Shown: positions 47,807 through 58,459, counted from the first letter of the stretch. The stretch: 64,000 nt of DNA from Timema cristinae (GCA_039000515.1 JBCFYV010000912.1:1-64000); one strand, 5' to 3'. Notes: generated from the letters alone by a model not told the origin. Numbers and translations are program-made.

Positions 47807-48109
47807 CACATTAAGCCGTAAAATCCGCCCTTTGTGGATACAATTACAAATTATTCATTAGGGTTGCTTGTTTGAGAAATAATGGAATGGATACTATTAT
47901 AAATGTGTACAATTCAGTCTCTTAAAATGGACCCCGACGTATTTGACCTTAAAGATGCTACCCCGCACTCCCAAGTTGTCAATGAATTCCTCAAGGATCA
48001 AGATTTTTATATTTAAAGTTTTCTAGTTAAAAAACATAAATAGCGTAGGTCTACTGTTATATTTCTGTCTTTTTCTTCTGCTATACAATCATATACATTA
48101 TTTCATCAT

Positions 48110-48770
48110 CCTCCACCCTCTGAGGTTCTGCCACGTGATCACCTGTACTCTAACCCATCTGGAAATAGAATGGCGAAGTGCGTCTAGTGTCACCACGGGC
48201 TGTTGCGACCGTAGCCGTACGACTCCAGCTGCAGTCGTGGGTAGCTGTTGCAGCTTTAATAGCGCACCTTTAGAAAGTGAACGTAGAATTCCCGAAGTCA
48301 AGCTTGGACCCAAGAGCACAGTTAAAGAAACAAGGCTGCCGTGGATTGTTGGGGCGCTTGTGAACCACTGCAATGCGGGTCCAGGGACGCATCTCGACGC
48401 TGGGGGCGGTTAACGCGGCATTGACTACACTGGCGGGCAGCGCTATGGATTGTTTTGCATCACTCGTGCCCGACAAGTCTTGACCCCGTCCTCGGCCTAC
48501 CAGATTGTGAGTCTTAGAACGTGGGACACAATTGTTCAGAAAGGTCCTAAGAGTGTGTTTTGGAGTGTATTTGTGTCCCAGCGAGTGTCAAGAGGGCCTT
48601 GTGACCCAGTAAGTAGCGCCCGTGTCGTCGCGGGGACGGACCTTGTTGCTACTGTGTGTTGCCATGGTGACCGCATCGCTCGATATCGCCTGGCGCCACG
48701 CGTCTGTCCGCAGCGACAATCTCTGACTAACAGCCATACACCTGCTTCTCAAATCAGGTCATCACACTCG
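48110..48770. other. GC-rich island with RFX X-box-like site
   Basis: About 660 bases clearly richer in G+C and CpG than the rest of the window, not matching any repeat family seen here. It contains GTTGCCATGGTGAC at 48658-48671, close to the symmetric X-box bound by RFX factors, and several overlapping frames of 68-112 codons with no recognisable domain. It could be a promoter or CpG-rich first exon of an unidentified gene, or an old repeat. Confidence 0.4.
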
Positions 48771-49065
48771 ATTTTCATTTTTTACTGATATATTTAAAGC
48801 ACACTTTCCAAACACAGCACATGATTTACAAAGTAACTTAATTTAAAACATCTCTAATACAGTAATACTACACACCCGGCCCTAGCGTCTAGATATTTAC
48901 TTATTGAATTCCAGGACTCACAAATTAACTTAACCTAGGATAGGATTAAAAGAACACATCCAGTGCCAGCGTCCAAACATTGATTGTTAAAAAGAACCCA
49001 ATACAAATAGTAACAAATTTCTTTTGCATAGCAAGAAATCGATCCAGGCTGTGGCTAAAATATAT

Positions 49066-49112
<47 letters not shown>
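49066..49112. repeat. (TA)n microsatellite
   Basis: More than forty bases of nearly pure TA. Confidence 0.95.
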
Positions 49113-49116
<4 letters not shown>

Positions 49117-49189
49117 CTTCCACGAGAACGGGAGCATAATTTCAGCGTGAGCATGTCATTTATCTCTTGAAATAACTTGGTTTTCATTT

Positions 49190-49465
49190 ATTTAAGTTAT
49201 TTAACGTGCACGTTCTGAACATAATTATTATATCTGCACACGAAAGCTTCTATGAGCGAGAGCGAAAAAGCCCACCAATTTTGCCTGGAAAAGTATTTTC
49301 ATATACCTTAGAGGGTTCTTTTACTTGCCATAATTGATATGGGACCGACGGCTTTACTTTTTTATTGCTAAGGAAAAACCCTTCTACCTCGGCTGGATTT
49401 GAACCCACGAAAATCGGGTCCTGAGTAGAGAACTTTATACCCCAAGACCGACTTGAAATGACCGA
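49190..49465 (-). repeat. SINE-D copy 2
   Basis: Matches 14740-15010. Plus-strand blocks are CTTCTATGAGCGAGAGCG, CCACCAATTTTG, TATTTTCATATACCTTAGAG, GGGACCGACGGCTTTAC and GGATTTGAACCCACGA (B-box complement). Confidence 0.75.
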
Positions 49466-49677
49466 TTTAGTACCAACAAAATATTTAAAATTGACTACGC
49501 TTAAGTGTTTGATATGTTACCTATAAATAAGCTATAGGTCTTAACAAACTTTATCAACTAATTAACTGCCGTACTATTAAATTGCACATTCAGAACAGTT
49601 TAAATTGGACACGTACTTAAAACTTTCGGTAGGTCTGGTACAGCCATATTTTCTTCAGGGTTTCTTATTTAATTAAA

Positions 49678-50043
49678 GGTGGGAGCCTAGGGGACGCGAG
49701 TAAAGGTTAGGATTTTGCCGTTTTTAGACAAAAATATCTTATAAATATAAATCAGATATCTCTTCAGTAAAAACGTAGTTTTAATTTTCTTCACATTATA
49801 GCCTCAACAATTCTTGGATATATGTCAAGGGTGTTCTAGAATTTAATGACGTTTTTTCTTAATTTAAAAAGTTTGTTTGATAATGCCGCTATGCTCATGG
49901 CAGATAGTCAATAACTTCTAATATCACCACGTGGAGAAAATAATACTCTATTGAATAAGTATTTGATTTATTTTGGTCTAAAAATGTTTCGCTCTAAATA
50001 CTGCAAAAACACCGGCTTTTCTCGTGTCTTATTTACTCCCACC
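49678..50043. mobile_element. TTAA-flanked foldback element, third copy
   Basis: Left end GGTGGGAGCCTAGGGGACGC after TTAA(A) (49673-49677); right end ACTCCCACC followed by TAAA. Internal pairing includes TTTTCTTCACATTATAG against ATATCACCACGTGGAGAAAA. Orthologous in layout to 43323-43699, more diverged. Confidence 0.7.
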
Positions 50044-50157
50044 TAAAGCTTTTTAATTTACTATAGTTGCGACCCTCATTTATACGGTATAAAATGAGCT
50101 TCCCGAAAATACTGTCATACATAGTTAGGATACTTTAAAGTGACCCACATCGATGGT

Positions 50158-50320
50158 ATCGCGCGTAAAGCAGGTAGTCTGTTTAGAGATGGGGATAATT
50201 TTTTTTGATCCCGGCCGTATGTATGCCTATTAAAGCAATTCATTCCTTAAATAGTTTCTCACTCCGCCTCTAAGCAAATGCGGACACATTTACTCTACAT
50301 TCACATGCTGACCTCATTGT
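50158..50320 (+). repeat. SINE-B, diverged
   Basis: TTTGATCCCGGCCGTATGTA (B-box zone), AAATAGTTTCTCACTCCGCC and AAGCAAATGCGGACACATTT body. Head eroded. Confidence 0.6.
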
Positions 50321-50569
50321 AAATATGCAGACAGCTCAGCTGGCTTCAAGAAATTCTTTTTATCTTTGTTTTTAATTTCCATATTTTTTTAGTTAATTTT
50401 TACTTTTACTCATTCAACACGTGCGCTCTATGAGCAAAGGGACAATATCAGCATATAGCTTAGAATCTAAAACAGAAACACCCGCCAGTCGTCATATTAT
50501 TAAGTAAAACAAATACCAGCAACTCGATCATCTTAAATAATGCAATTTGTATTTTGGAGAAAATAAAAC

Positions 50570-50795
50570 CTGCATCGGCAGTCACGTATGATAAATAGTT
50601 TCGTTTTGTCTGGATTATTGGTGGTAAGCTTGGCGTTCGAATCCCTGCCAGTGTATTGTGGGTGGTTTTTCTTATATTATTTCATACTCTCCCTCCAAGA
50701 AAATGCTGGTATTTTTCCTCTAACTATTTACTCCTTGCTAAGTACTCCATTGTTAAATGCGGGTAACCCGTAAGGGTAGTAAGTCGTAAAACAAA
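50570..50795 (+). repeat. SINE-B
   Basis: CTGCATCGGCAGTCACG head, GTTCGAATCCCTGCC B-box, GTGGGTGGTTTTTCTTATA, ACTCTCCCTCCAAGAAAATG, and a 3' hairpin region GGGTAACCCGTAAGGGTAGT followed by an A-rich tail. The 61-codon frame inside it is not a gene. Confidence 0.8.
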
Positions 50796-51159
50796 AAAAT
50801 AAAAATAAAACAATGGAATATAGCCAACAATGACTCAACCAAAAAGTTATTTATATCTTGATTCTGTCAAATATGACATCTACCAAACTCATGGCTTGGC
50901 GTTTGGTTACGTTAGATTCAAATGAGTAGTCTTTATCTTTACTTATCGAATAAGGTTCTTTCTAGCGCGAGTATTAAGTCTGCTTATGTTTACTAAAACC
51001 TTTTATGACTTGCACGTCTTTATATATCATCTAAGCAAATATATTTTGTCATTAAATTTTTTTAACTTGGTTTCTCTATGTTTTCATTCGGGTTATCTGC
51101 ATATTTGTACACAAATGGGATGTAGATTATGTTATTGATAATAGATAATAGTGGAATCA

Positions 51160-51270
51160 TAAAGTGTGTACCCGCATTTGCGTAGAGGGAGAATAGGGAA
51201 CCATCGAGATTCGAAAACCAACCTTTCCTGCACCGGCAAGCGGCCTAACGAGACAAGACCTCCTTGCCTG
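51160..51270 (-). repeat. SINE-B fragment
   Basis: Plus-strand view: GTGTGTACCCGCATTTGCGT, AGAGGGAGAATAGGG, GAGATTCGAAAACCAACC (B-box complement) and GGCCTAACGAGACAAG head. Confidence 0.7.
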
Positions 51271-51536
51271 CGTACCCATCGATGTGCGAATGAAGAGTGA
51301 GTTGAAGTATCTTGTCTTAAGAGCAAATTTTAGCTGTGGTGGCGGATCTGTTTGTGGTAATGACATTAAAAGTACAATATTTCCCGTGAACCGGGTGTAT
51401 CTGTCGTGGGGTCGTGAGATTAGAGAAAGTGGCGAGGGTGTTGGGGCCACCAGGCACGACACTCGTGGGAACAAGGTTATCATTTTCTTTCCTTTAGGCT
51501 GATTGGTTTAGAAGGGCGAACTAGATAATGAAGGTA

Positions 51537-51720
51537 GAGTAGCCCCATGGCTTCTTTGGTTCTGACTGACAGCAAACAGCTGACAGCGGATGGCTTTGAA
51601 AAGTTACCAGACCAGATTATGTGTCCTTACGCTGAACCATATAATCTTCAAAAAAATGTTGACTGTCAGAAGTGAGCTGTGAGCTGTCAAGTCAGCAGCC
51701 AAGAAGCCACGGAGCTACTG
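51537..51720. mobile_element. Tc1/mariner-like MITE, copy 2 (184 bp)
   Basis: Flanked by TA (51535-51536, 51721-51722). Left end GAGTAGCCCCATGGCTTCTT, right end AAGAAGCCACGGAGCTACTG. The interior shares GGCTTTGAAAAGTTACCAGA and TACGCTGAACCATA with 21624-21851. Confidence 0.8.
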
Positions 51721-51744
51721 TAGTAGCCATGCAAGCAGCACCCA

Positions 51745-51905
51745 CATCGGTGGCCACGCAGACTAAACGCCATTATCGGTTAGTTTGGTTTCACTGTTGT
51801 GGGGAGATCTAATGTACCGTAGGGATTTTTCCTGGACAAATTACCAGTCTCCTTCCATGCAAATGTGAATGCATTTTCTTTACGTTTTACCTTCTTCAGC
51901 CCCAA
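51745..51905 (+). repeat. SINE-B, diverged
   Basis: ATCGGTGGCCACGCAGACTA head, no clear B-box, then CAGTCTCCTTCCATGCAAAT and GTGAATGCATTTTCTTTACG body. Confidence 0.55.
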
Positions 51906-51972
51906 GTTTTATATGATTTTTTTATTTTGCGTACACTTTATAAAATAATTAAAATTTCCGCAACTCTCAACT

Positions 51973-51991
51973 CCCCCCCCCCCCCCCCCCC
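51973..51991. repeat. Poly-C tract
   Basis: Nineteen C directly before a SINE head, similar to the poly-G next to SINE-A copies. Confidence 0.9.
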
Positions 51992-52095
51992 GCAGCGGTG
52001 GGCATGGAGACACAGGCGTTGGTTTGTCCTGTGTGGTTTGCCTATAACAAGGAGTTTGGGGTTCTAATCCCGGGTTGTTGTACTGTTGTAGTTTA
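51992..52095 (+). repeat. SINE-B-like head fragment
   Basis: GCAGCGGTGGGCATGGAGAC head and B-box GGGGTTCTAATCCCGGG followed by TTGTACTG. The body is missing. Confidence 0.6.
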
Positions 52096-52462
52096 AGGAG
52101 TAGGACGAAATGATAAAAAAACCCACAAGAAATCCGATAAAACAAAAACAACTTTTTTAATTCTAATACAAATTGTCTTCTCCTCCCCACCCCTCCTCCC
52201 TCTTATAGAGAAAACTTAATGTTGTTAACTTAATCTTTATCTTTGGTTAACTGTAATCCGTCTTTCATGTGTTGTAACAGGCTTGTTAGGTTCTAATGAA
52301 CTTAACGCTCCAGTACCAGTTTTATTTATTTTCGCGCTCTTCTTGAAACGAGGCATGCACACTTGAAGCAGTTCTGCTGCTTGTTGGGTCGACCGGATGG
52401 TGGCCAAGGCCGCCGTGGTCTGCCGTCACACTGGAGTGCTGACCGGCCGGCTAACTTTGTGT

Positions 52463-52665
52463 GTGATGTCATGGGGTGCTAGAGTGTGTTCGGTGAGACT
52501 AGGCGGTAGTGATGTCATGGGTGCTAGAGTGTGTTCGGTGAGACTAGGCGGTAGTGATGTCATAAGGTGCTAGAGTGTGTTCGGTGAGACTAGGCGGTAG
52601 TGATGTCATGGGGTGCTAGAGTGTGTTCGGTGAGACTAGGCGGTAGTGATGTCATGGGGTGCCAC
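52463..52665. repeat. 46-bp minisatellite, about 4.4 copies
   Basis: Unit begins GTGATGTCATGGGGTGCTAG and ends GACTAGGCGGTA. Complete units are at 52463-52508, 52509-52553 (45 bp), 52554-52599 and 52600-52645; a diverging partial follows. Units differ by only one to three bases. Each contains a TGATGTCA (CRE/ATF-like) octamer. Confidence 0.93.
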
Positions 52666-52684
52666 GGTATGTTTGTGACGCTAA

Positions 52685-52851
52685 GGGCCATATCTATAGA
52701 CAAACTAAGTGCGGCTCGAAGTTTAATACAAAACGACATCTACCTAGAAACGAATGGAATGTGCTAGAAAACTGGCTTATTCCATTCTGGTCTAGGTAGG
52801 TGTTATTTTGTGTTAAGTTTCGAGGCGTACTAAGTCTGTATGAAACTGGCC
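52685..52851. mobile_element. Palindromic MITE, old diverged copy (167 bp)
   Basis: The left arm has GGGCCATATCTATAGAC, AAGTGCGGCTCG and ATCTACCTAG. The right arm has CTAGGTAGGTGTTATTTTG, CGAGGCGTACTAAGTC and ATGAAACTGGCC. It begins 20 bases after the minisatellite. Confidence 0.75.
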
Positions 52852-53613
52852 TTAATCCTTTATGCATTAAGATAGTTTTAAAAGTCTAAATACAAATAAT
52901 TTTGTTTTGAAATTTTATAGATAGTTATTCTAGATGTATTGTATTGATACGATCTATAACATGTGAGAGATTGACCCATAGGTATACTATATTATAGTGT
53001 GACTTAAAAAGAAAAAACAAAGCTTTCGTTTTTATATTGTCTAACAGTAATGAACATTTACTATAATAGATATACGCCCAACTTCACGCGTTTGAAGTCT
53101 GATATAAACATTTAAATTATAATAGTCCTGTTAGGAATGAACTTTTAGAAAATACAATAATTTTTTTTCTCAACAAAATAATTTCACTATTTTATTAGTG
53201 TTATAAAATATCTGTTATATTATCAGTCAAAAGTGACACTGTAGGTAACATTTTTTAACCGTCAAAAAAGTATATAGTTATTCTTATTGTACAGTAGGTT
53301 TGTCTTTGAAGGATCCTTTTGGAGGACATTAAATAAACAGGTAGTTAACACCGACAAGTGAATCTAGGAATAATTGTCTTAAATTTGCCAAAGGTTATGA
53401 CTGAAAAACACTTGGTTTAACGTATGGATTCATTCAGACCTGAAGGTTGCAGCCCTTCATACCTTGACTGATTACTTGATCACTGTACGATTCTCTTATA
53501 AACCACACCGTAGTGGAACCAAGCGAGGTAAACTAATTATTATTACCTTTCATCGAAGATGGAGGCTACATAAAATCAGTTTAAATACAGTTGGGCGGCA
53601 GTGGCATCACTGA

Positions 53614-53627
53614 GGGGGGGGGGGGGG
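53614..53627. repeat. Poly-G tract
   Basis: About fourteen G just inside the possible hAT-like left end. Confidence 0.85.
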
Positions 53628-53856
53628 TTCAAAGTGACACTATACTAGTGGTTACCAACCGAGAAGGGTGGGGTGGGGGCGTGGATCAATTTTGGAATAA
53701 CATTAAAATCATATAAAAATTGAAAATAATGTTTATTTGACTCGTTAACTAAGATAATTATCTTATAGGGTACAAGCTGTTGTTTTCGTCTCCGCTGGTA
53801 TTTTTATAGTAGTTTATTTTGTTAAATTGTCTTATCATTTCAGCTACATTATTAAT

Positions 53857-54106
53857 CCGCCTAGGTGGCGTAGTTAGCTAACGCGCTAGTTTCGTGTTGA
53901 GCTAGATTGCCGAGGACGGGGAGCTCGAGGTTCGAATCTTGCTCAGGCGAACTGGAGGGGGTTTTTCCTAAATACTTTTCCACTCTCCCTCCACTCAAGT
54001 GCGGGTTCACTTCCTTTATATTCGACCTTCCCAATTCCTAACCTATTAGCGTAATTAGTACTTATGCGTGTAACCCGAACGGGTAATAAGATGCGGTGCT
54101 AAAAAG
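53857..54106 (+). repeat. SINE-B, full length
   Basis: CCGCCTAGGTGGCGTAG head, GTTAGCTAACGCGCTAG A-box, GAGGTTCGAATCTTGC B-box, CACTCTCCCTCCACTCAAGT body, and 3' end CCCGAACGGGTAATAAGATG with a short A tail. One of the best copies for building a consensus. Confidence 0.92.
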
Positions 54107-54159
54107 AATACAATATTTTAGTCTATTGCAATATGTATTTGTATACAACTTCTACATTA

Positions 54160-54369
54160 AAGTTTGATTCACACTAATCGGACTTTGCGCAGACCGTGCG
54201 GGGACTGTGTCGTCTTGGATCGTTTCAAAAGTGATTTCCCAATTTCACGGTCCCGCACGGTATGAACTTTCACGGTCCGCACGGTATGAACACGAACACG
54301 GTCCCAACACAATCCTCTCATTGTGAATGGTAGCGACACGACACAGTCCTCTCAGTGTGAATCAAACTT
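54160..54369. mobile_element. MITE with 16-bp inverted ends and internal duplication
   Basis: Ends AAGTTTGATTCACACT and AGTGTGAATCAAACTT are perfect inverted repeats. Inside, TTTCACGGTCC(C)GCACGGTATGAAC occurs twice in tandem (about 54232-54291). No clear target duplication, so the superfamily is open. Confidence 0.75.
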
Positions 54370-54759
54370 ATTTGGACCGTTATTGACTATGCAAACCTAA
54401 TCCATTAATGGATATCATGTAACGTTATAGTTTAACAAGCTAAAATAAACGTTTTTACTTTGAATTAAATTGTTTTTATTTTTAGAGAACTTTCACTTTA
54501 CTCTTTAAGAGACCGTAAATGTAAATATATTTCGATTATAACATACATACATACATAGTGATTTAAAGGTGAACTTTTAATTTTGCAAGTTGTTTATGCC
54601 ACTATTGCCATTACTGTCAGTGATATACCGGAAATACGGTTTACCAGTAACATTAGTACAAAAAACATTACTAGGAATTCTGTATGGTTTATTAAGGGAG
54701 GAGGTCTACGGGGGTGACACCATGAGTTACGCCACTGCTGAGAGGTAGGGTTATTTGTG

Positions 54760-54985
54760 TCACTGCGTCTTATGACTCGTTCGGGCTGGCCTCATTTGAT
54801 CACGCAAATCGTTGAGTAAGGTAGAACTGTGAGGAAATGTACCCGCGTTGACGTGAGGGAAGAGAGGGAAAGCGCATAGGAAAATCACACATTACGCGAT
54901 ATTTGAACCTAGACATTCAAGTCACCGTATAATCAGACTAAATTAAACTGGCGGTTAGTCCGCGTGTCCACCGATGCAGTTGATA
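54760..54985 (-). repeat. SINE-B, near full length
   Basis: Plus-strand view: CACTGCGTCTTATGACTCGT, GAGGAAATGTACCCGCGTTG, GTGAGGGAAGAGAGGG, a weak B-box complement (GATATTTGAACCTAGAC) and the head end GTGTCCACCGATGCAG. Confidence 0.8.
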
Positions 54986-54989
54986 AGGT

Positions 54990-56925
54990 CCTTTCTGAGT
55001 AGATCTGACTCGGTGAATTTCACAGTAAGATTTTCAGTACTTGAGTCGAGCATATTCCTGACAAACCACATCTTTTTTTTTAACAAAAAATAATTTTTAA
55101 GCCATAGATTATATTTCTGAAAAAAAAAAAAATGTGACCCCGAGGTTTTCTCAAGGTTCAAGATAAGCATGTTCATTTCACGGTCGGGCGGCGCCATAAA
55201 TTTCACTATTCCTTCGATTTGTATCCAGCCGCCAGCCATATATCGTCATCCCCTCCATATCCTAACGTCACGAATGCCCTCATCCTCGCGTGGGCGTAGC
55301 CCTTAGAACCCCCCCCCCAATCACTCCCCTCTCCCGAAATACTGTGCACCCTAGTGCCTGTCCCCACCTCGGCGAGCAGGTAGCACGCGACGCTCAGGCG
55401 TCTACTATTTTACCGCACTCGTCGAGGCCATTGGCAAGGACACACATCACAGGTGGGCGAATTTCCTTATGTATCTGTCAAACTGTATTTTGTACTATTT
55501 ATTTTGGCATACATGGTCGGGCCAGGTCTTCGGTCCCTAGGTTCCACCTATTTAATATCCACTTACCGAAATCTGTTTCGTTTAATGGAAAGTTTGTTTT
55601 CGATTCCTTAATTTATAAACCCAAGGAAAATAAAATGACACAATGAAATAAAATTAAAATAATTAATAATTTTAAATATACAAGTTCTCTTCACTTTTGT
55701 GCTTTTTTTTTCTTTTGTCCCGCCGGATGACGAATTGGTGTACTGGTATACATGGGGCATTGACTATGATCATAGTCAATGCATTGACTCCCAATTGGCA
55801 TTAAATTAGTTTTTGCACTGAAGTGTGATTTGAGATCTAGAATCCTAGCACTAATATGACATATCTTGGAGCTCATATTTTGGTTTTTGACCACGACTGT
55901 AAAAATAGTTTTATAATTTTTTCCCCAAGTTACACCCGAAACTAAGGCCTATGCTATATTTTTAAATGTTGAATTGTTCTCTTAATGTTGATGAAATTGA
56001 AAGTGAGATGCGGAACGATTTGTAGTTCACTCTTAGGCCTGGGTCCAGCCTTCAATGACATTTAATTTCTTAAAGCTAAGGCCACACGTTTGAGAAACCT
56101 CCAGTGGTAAATCACCGGGAATCGGGTATATTGCACTACGGCAAGCCCATAAGTACAAGTGTTCTATGGTTGGGTTAGTTTGTAAGTCGTTTGTGAATGC
56201 AATCTGTAGGTAAGCACTACATAACCAAGACGTAGAATTGTGACCTGTGGTTTGTTGATCCGCCAGAAAATCTGTTGGTAATCGCTACATACAAGATGAC
56301 GAATGGTGACCTGTGTTTTGCTGAGCCACCTGTATGGGATATGTCAGGCCTAGAACATGGCGGCAAGAGAGTTTGTTTTGTTTGTTTTTGTGTGTTTAGT
56401 TAGGTGATGATGTCAAGTGAGACTCCAAACATTCGGAGATGTTGGTAGGTTCTGGATGGCGCACCCCTCTTTGTTTACTTTAATCTAGAAGCATCTGGAT
56501 CTTCTCGGTTCTCTATTGTTGATGTTCCCCGCCTTAGCCCCTTTCCCTTATTGATACCTCCAACGAATGACATATAATACGCTTAGTTAAGGCCCTGCCT
56601 ACCCTCCCTGGCGGCGTGTTGAGCTTTCAGCTCTAAAATAGATGGCGTTGCTAACGTTATACAAACTGGTGGATTCCAGCCATCAGGTTGGCAGAACTAC
56701 TGGTTTGTTTAAACAATTGGGAGACTGGCGACCACGACCGGTAATCAGTAAAGGCAGCAAGCAAACTTTTTTCCAAGAATTGAGAGAGATAAGAAGTGTA
56801 GTGCAGGACCGTAAAGTGTGTAGGCGACCAAGTTTGACTAAACGTGGGGAGACATAACGTCAAGATACAATCACACTCTCGAGCAGAAAAATTAGCTTAT
56901 TCATTCCAGTCAGCTAGACGTCCAT
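54990..56925. other. Unassigned DNA
   Basis: Somewhat GC-richer between 55240 and 55450 and around 56400-56860. The 118-codon frame at 55290-55646 has no recognisable domain. A GACTATGATCATAGTC palindrome lies at 55760-55775. Confidence 0.45.
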
Positions 56926-56930
56926 TAACC

Positions 56931-58100
56931 TGTAGTACCACTTTTGAATTTAGAACCTTTTGATGCCAAAGTTTAGTACTAGTTTTGTACTATTTTGTAC
57001 CTTACCCGTTTTGAGTAATTAGCATATCAAAGTGGTGACTCTAGGTTAATGCAGTTGTACCACTTTTGAATTTTGAACTTTTTTTGATGCCAAAGTTTTG
57101 TATCCGTACCCATTTTGAGTAATTAGCATATCAAAGTGGTGACTCAAGGTTAATGCTGTTTTACTACTTTTTAATTTTGAACTTTTTTTGATGCCAAAGT
57201 TTTGTACTAGTTTTGTACCGTTTTGTACCAGAAAGAAAAAGTATTGTACCCGTACCCGTTTTGAGTAATTAGCATATCAAAGTGAGTACTCCACGTACGC
57301 CAGGTAAATGCGGTTGTACCCCTTTTGATTTTGAACTTTTTTTGATGCCAAAGTTTTGTAATAGTTTTGTACCGTTTTGTAACACAAATAAGTTTTGTAC
57401 CCGTACTCATTTTCAGTAATTAGCATATCAAAGTGGTGACTCCAGGTTAATGCTGTTGTACCACTTTTGAATATTTTCATGCCAAAGTTTTGTACTAGTT
57501 TTGTACCATTTTGAGTAATTAGCATATCAACGTGGTGACTCCAGGTTAATGCTGTTGTACCACTTTTGAATTTTTTTATACCAAAGTTTTGTACTAGTTT
57601 TGTACCATTTTGTACCCGTACCCATTTTGAGTAATTAGCATATCAAAGTGGTGACTTTAGGTTAATGCAGTTGTACCACTTTTGAATTTTGAACTTTTTT
57701 TGATGCCAAAGTTTTGTATCCGTACCCATTTTGAGTAATTAGCATATCAAAGTGGTGACTCAAGGTTAATGCTGTTTTACTACTTTTTAATTTTGAACTT
57801 TTTTTGATGCCAAAGTTTTGTACTAGTTTTGTACCGTTTTGTACCAGAAAGAAAAAGTATTGTACCCGTAACCGTTTTGAGTAATTAGCATATCAAAGTG
57901 AGTACTCCACGTACTCCAGGTAAATGCGGTTGTACCCCTTTTGATTTTGAACTTTTTTTATGCCAAAGTTTTGTACTAGTTCTGTACCGTTTTGTACCAC
58001 AAAGAGAAAGTTTTGTACCCGTACCCATTTTGAGTAATTAGCATATCAAAGTGTTACGTGACTCCAGGTTAATGCTGTTGTACCACTATTGAAATTTTTT
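56931..58100. repeat. Satellite-like tandem array with 616-bp higher-order period
   Basis: The core TTTTGAGTAATTAGCATATC occurs nine times, with the GTAATT at 57015, 57119, 57265, 57416, 57515, 57631, 57735, 57881 and 58034. Basic units vary between about 99 and 153 bp because they gain or lose a TTTTGTACC-rich segment and an AGAAAGAAAAAG block. Landmarks at 57042 and 57291 recur at 57658 and 57907, both exactly 616 bp later, including unit-specific variants such as GAGTACTCCACGTAC. Short frames inside (57207-57525 minus) are repeat artefacts. Confidence 0.93.
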
Positions 58101-58104
58101 CAAA

Positions 58105-58455
58105 TAAATATCTGGTGAGGGTAGTGATAAATAATAATGTACACTTATTTATCAGAGAAAAATTTATTTAAGGTAAAATTAGAGATAACTTATTTTGAAG
58201 GTTTCGTCACTAACTATAATAAATAACCTATTCGATTGAGTATGTAGCCTACGATTTTGTCGTACCATTTATTTGAGTTTATTAGTAAGCAGGTAAAATA
58301 AAAAATAACTAAAATTTAATGTGCTAAATTTGGCCACTGTGCTTTGGCTAATTTTTAAAATTTAAAGGCTAAGGAGGCAATAACATATTTTAAAAGCAGT
58401 TTCATTTCGAAGACTATAACAATTTTGACTATAAATATATCTGTTATTTTTATTA
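58105..58455. other. Unassigned AT-rich DNA
   Basis: Nothing recognised between the satellite-like array and the next SINE. Confidence 0.5.
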
Positions 58456-58459
58456 CTGA

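Larger units (their letters stand above)
53599..54737. mobile_element. Possible hAT-like element holding a SINE and a MITE
   Basis: CAGTGGCATCACTGAGGGGG at the left and, inward from the right, CAGTGGCGTAACTCATGGTG resemble each other, but the flanking 8-mers (ttgggcgg and ctgagagg) do not match. It encloses a SINE-B and a 210-bp MITE. It may be two unrelated ends. Confidence 0.35.

Noticed and set aside
48098..48788. Overlapping frames of 68-112 codons on both strands
   Set aside because: Frames stay open because the segment is GC-rich; no recognisable domain. Kept only as a possible regulatory island.
9554..54106. Possible tRNA genes at the many GGTTCGAATC B-boxes
   Set aside because: The heads lack a complete cloverleaf with a paired acceptor stem and are each followed by the same SINE body, so they are SINE promoters and not tRNA genes.
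53599..54737. Firm call of a complete hAT element
   Set aside because: Ends look alike but the flanking octamers do not match, so it was kept only as a low-confidence entry.
55290..55646. 118-codon plus-strand frame
   Set aside because: No motif, proline-rich start from a poly-C tract, no splice or neighbour support.
57207..57525. Two minus-strand frames of 67 and 82 codons
   Set aside because: They run through the satellite-like array and repeat with it.
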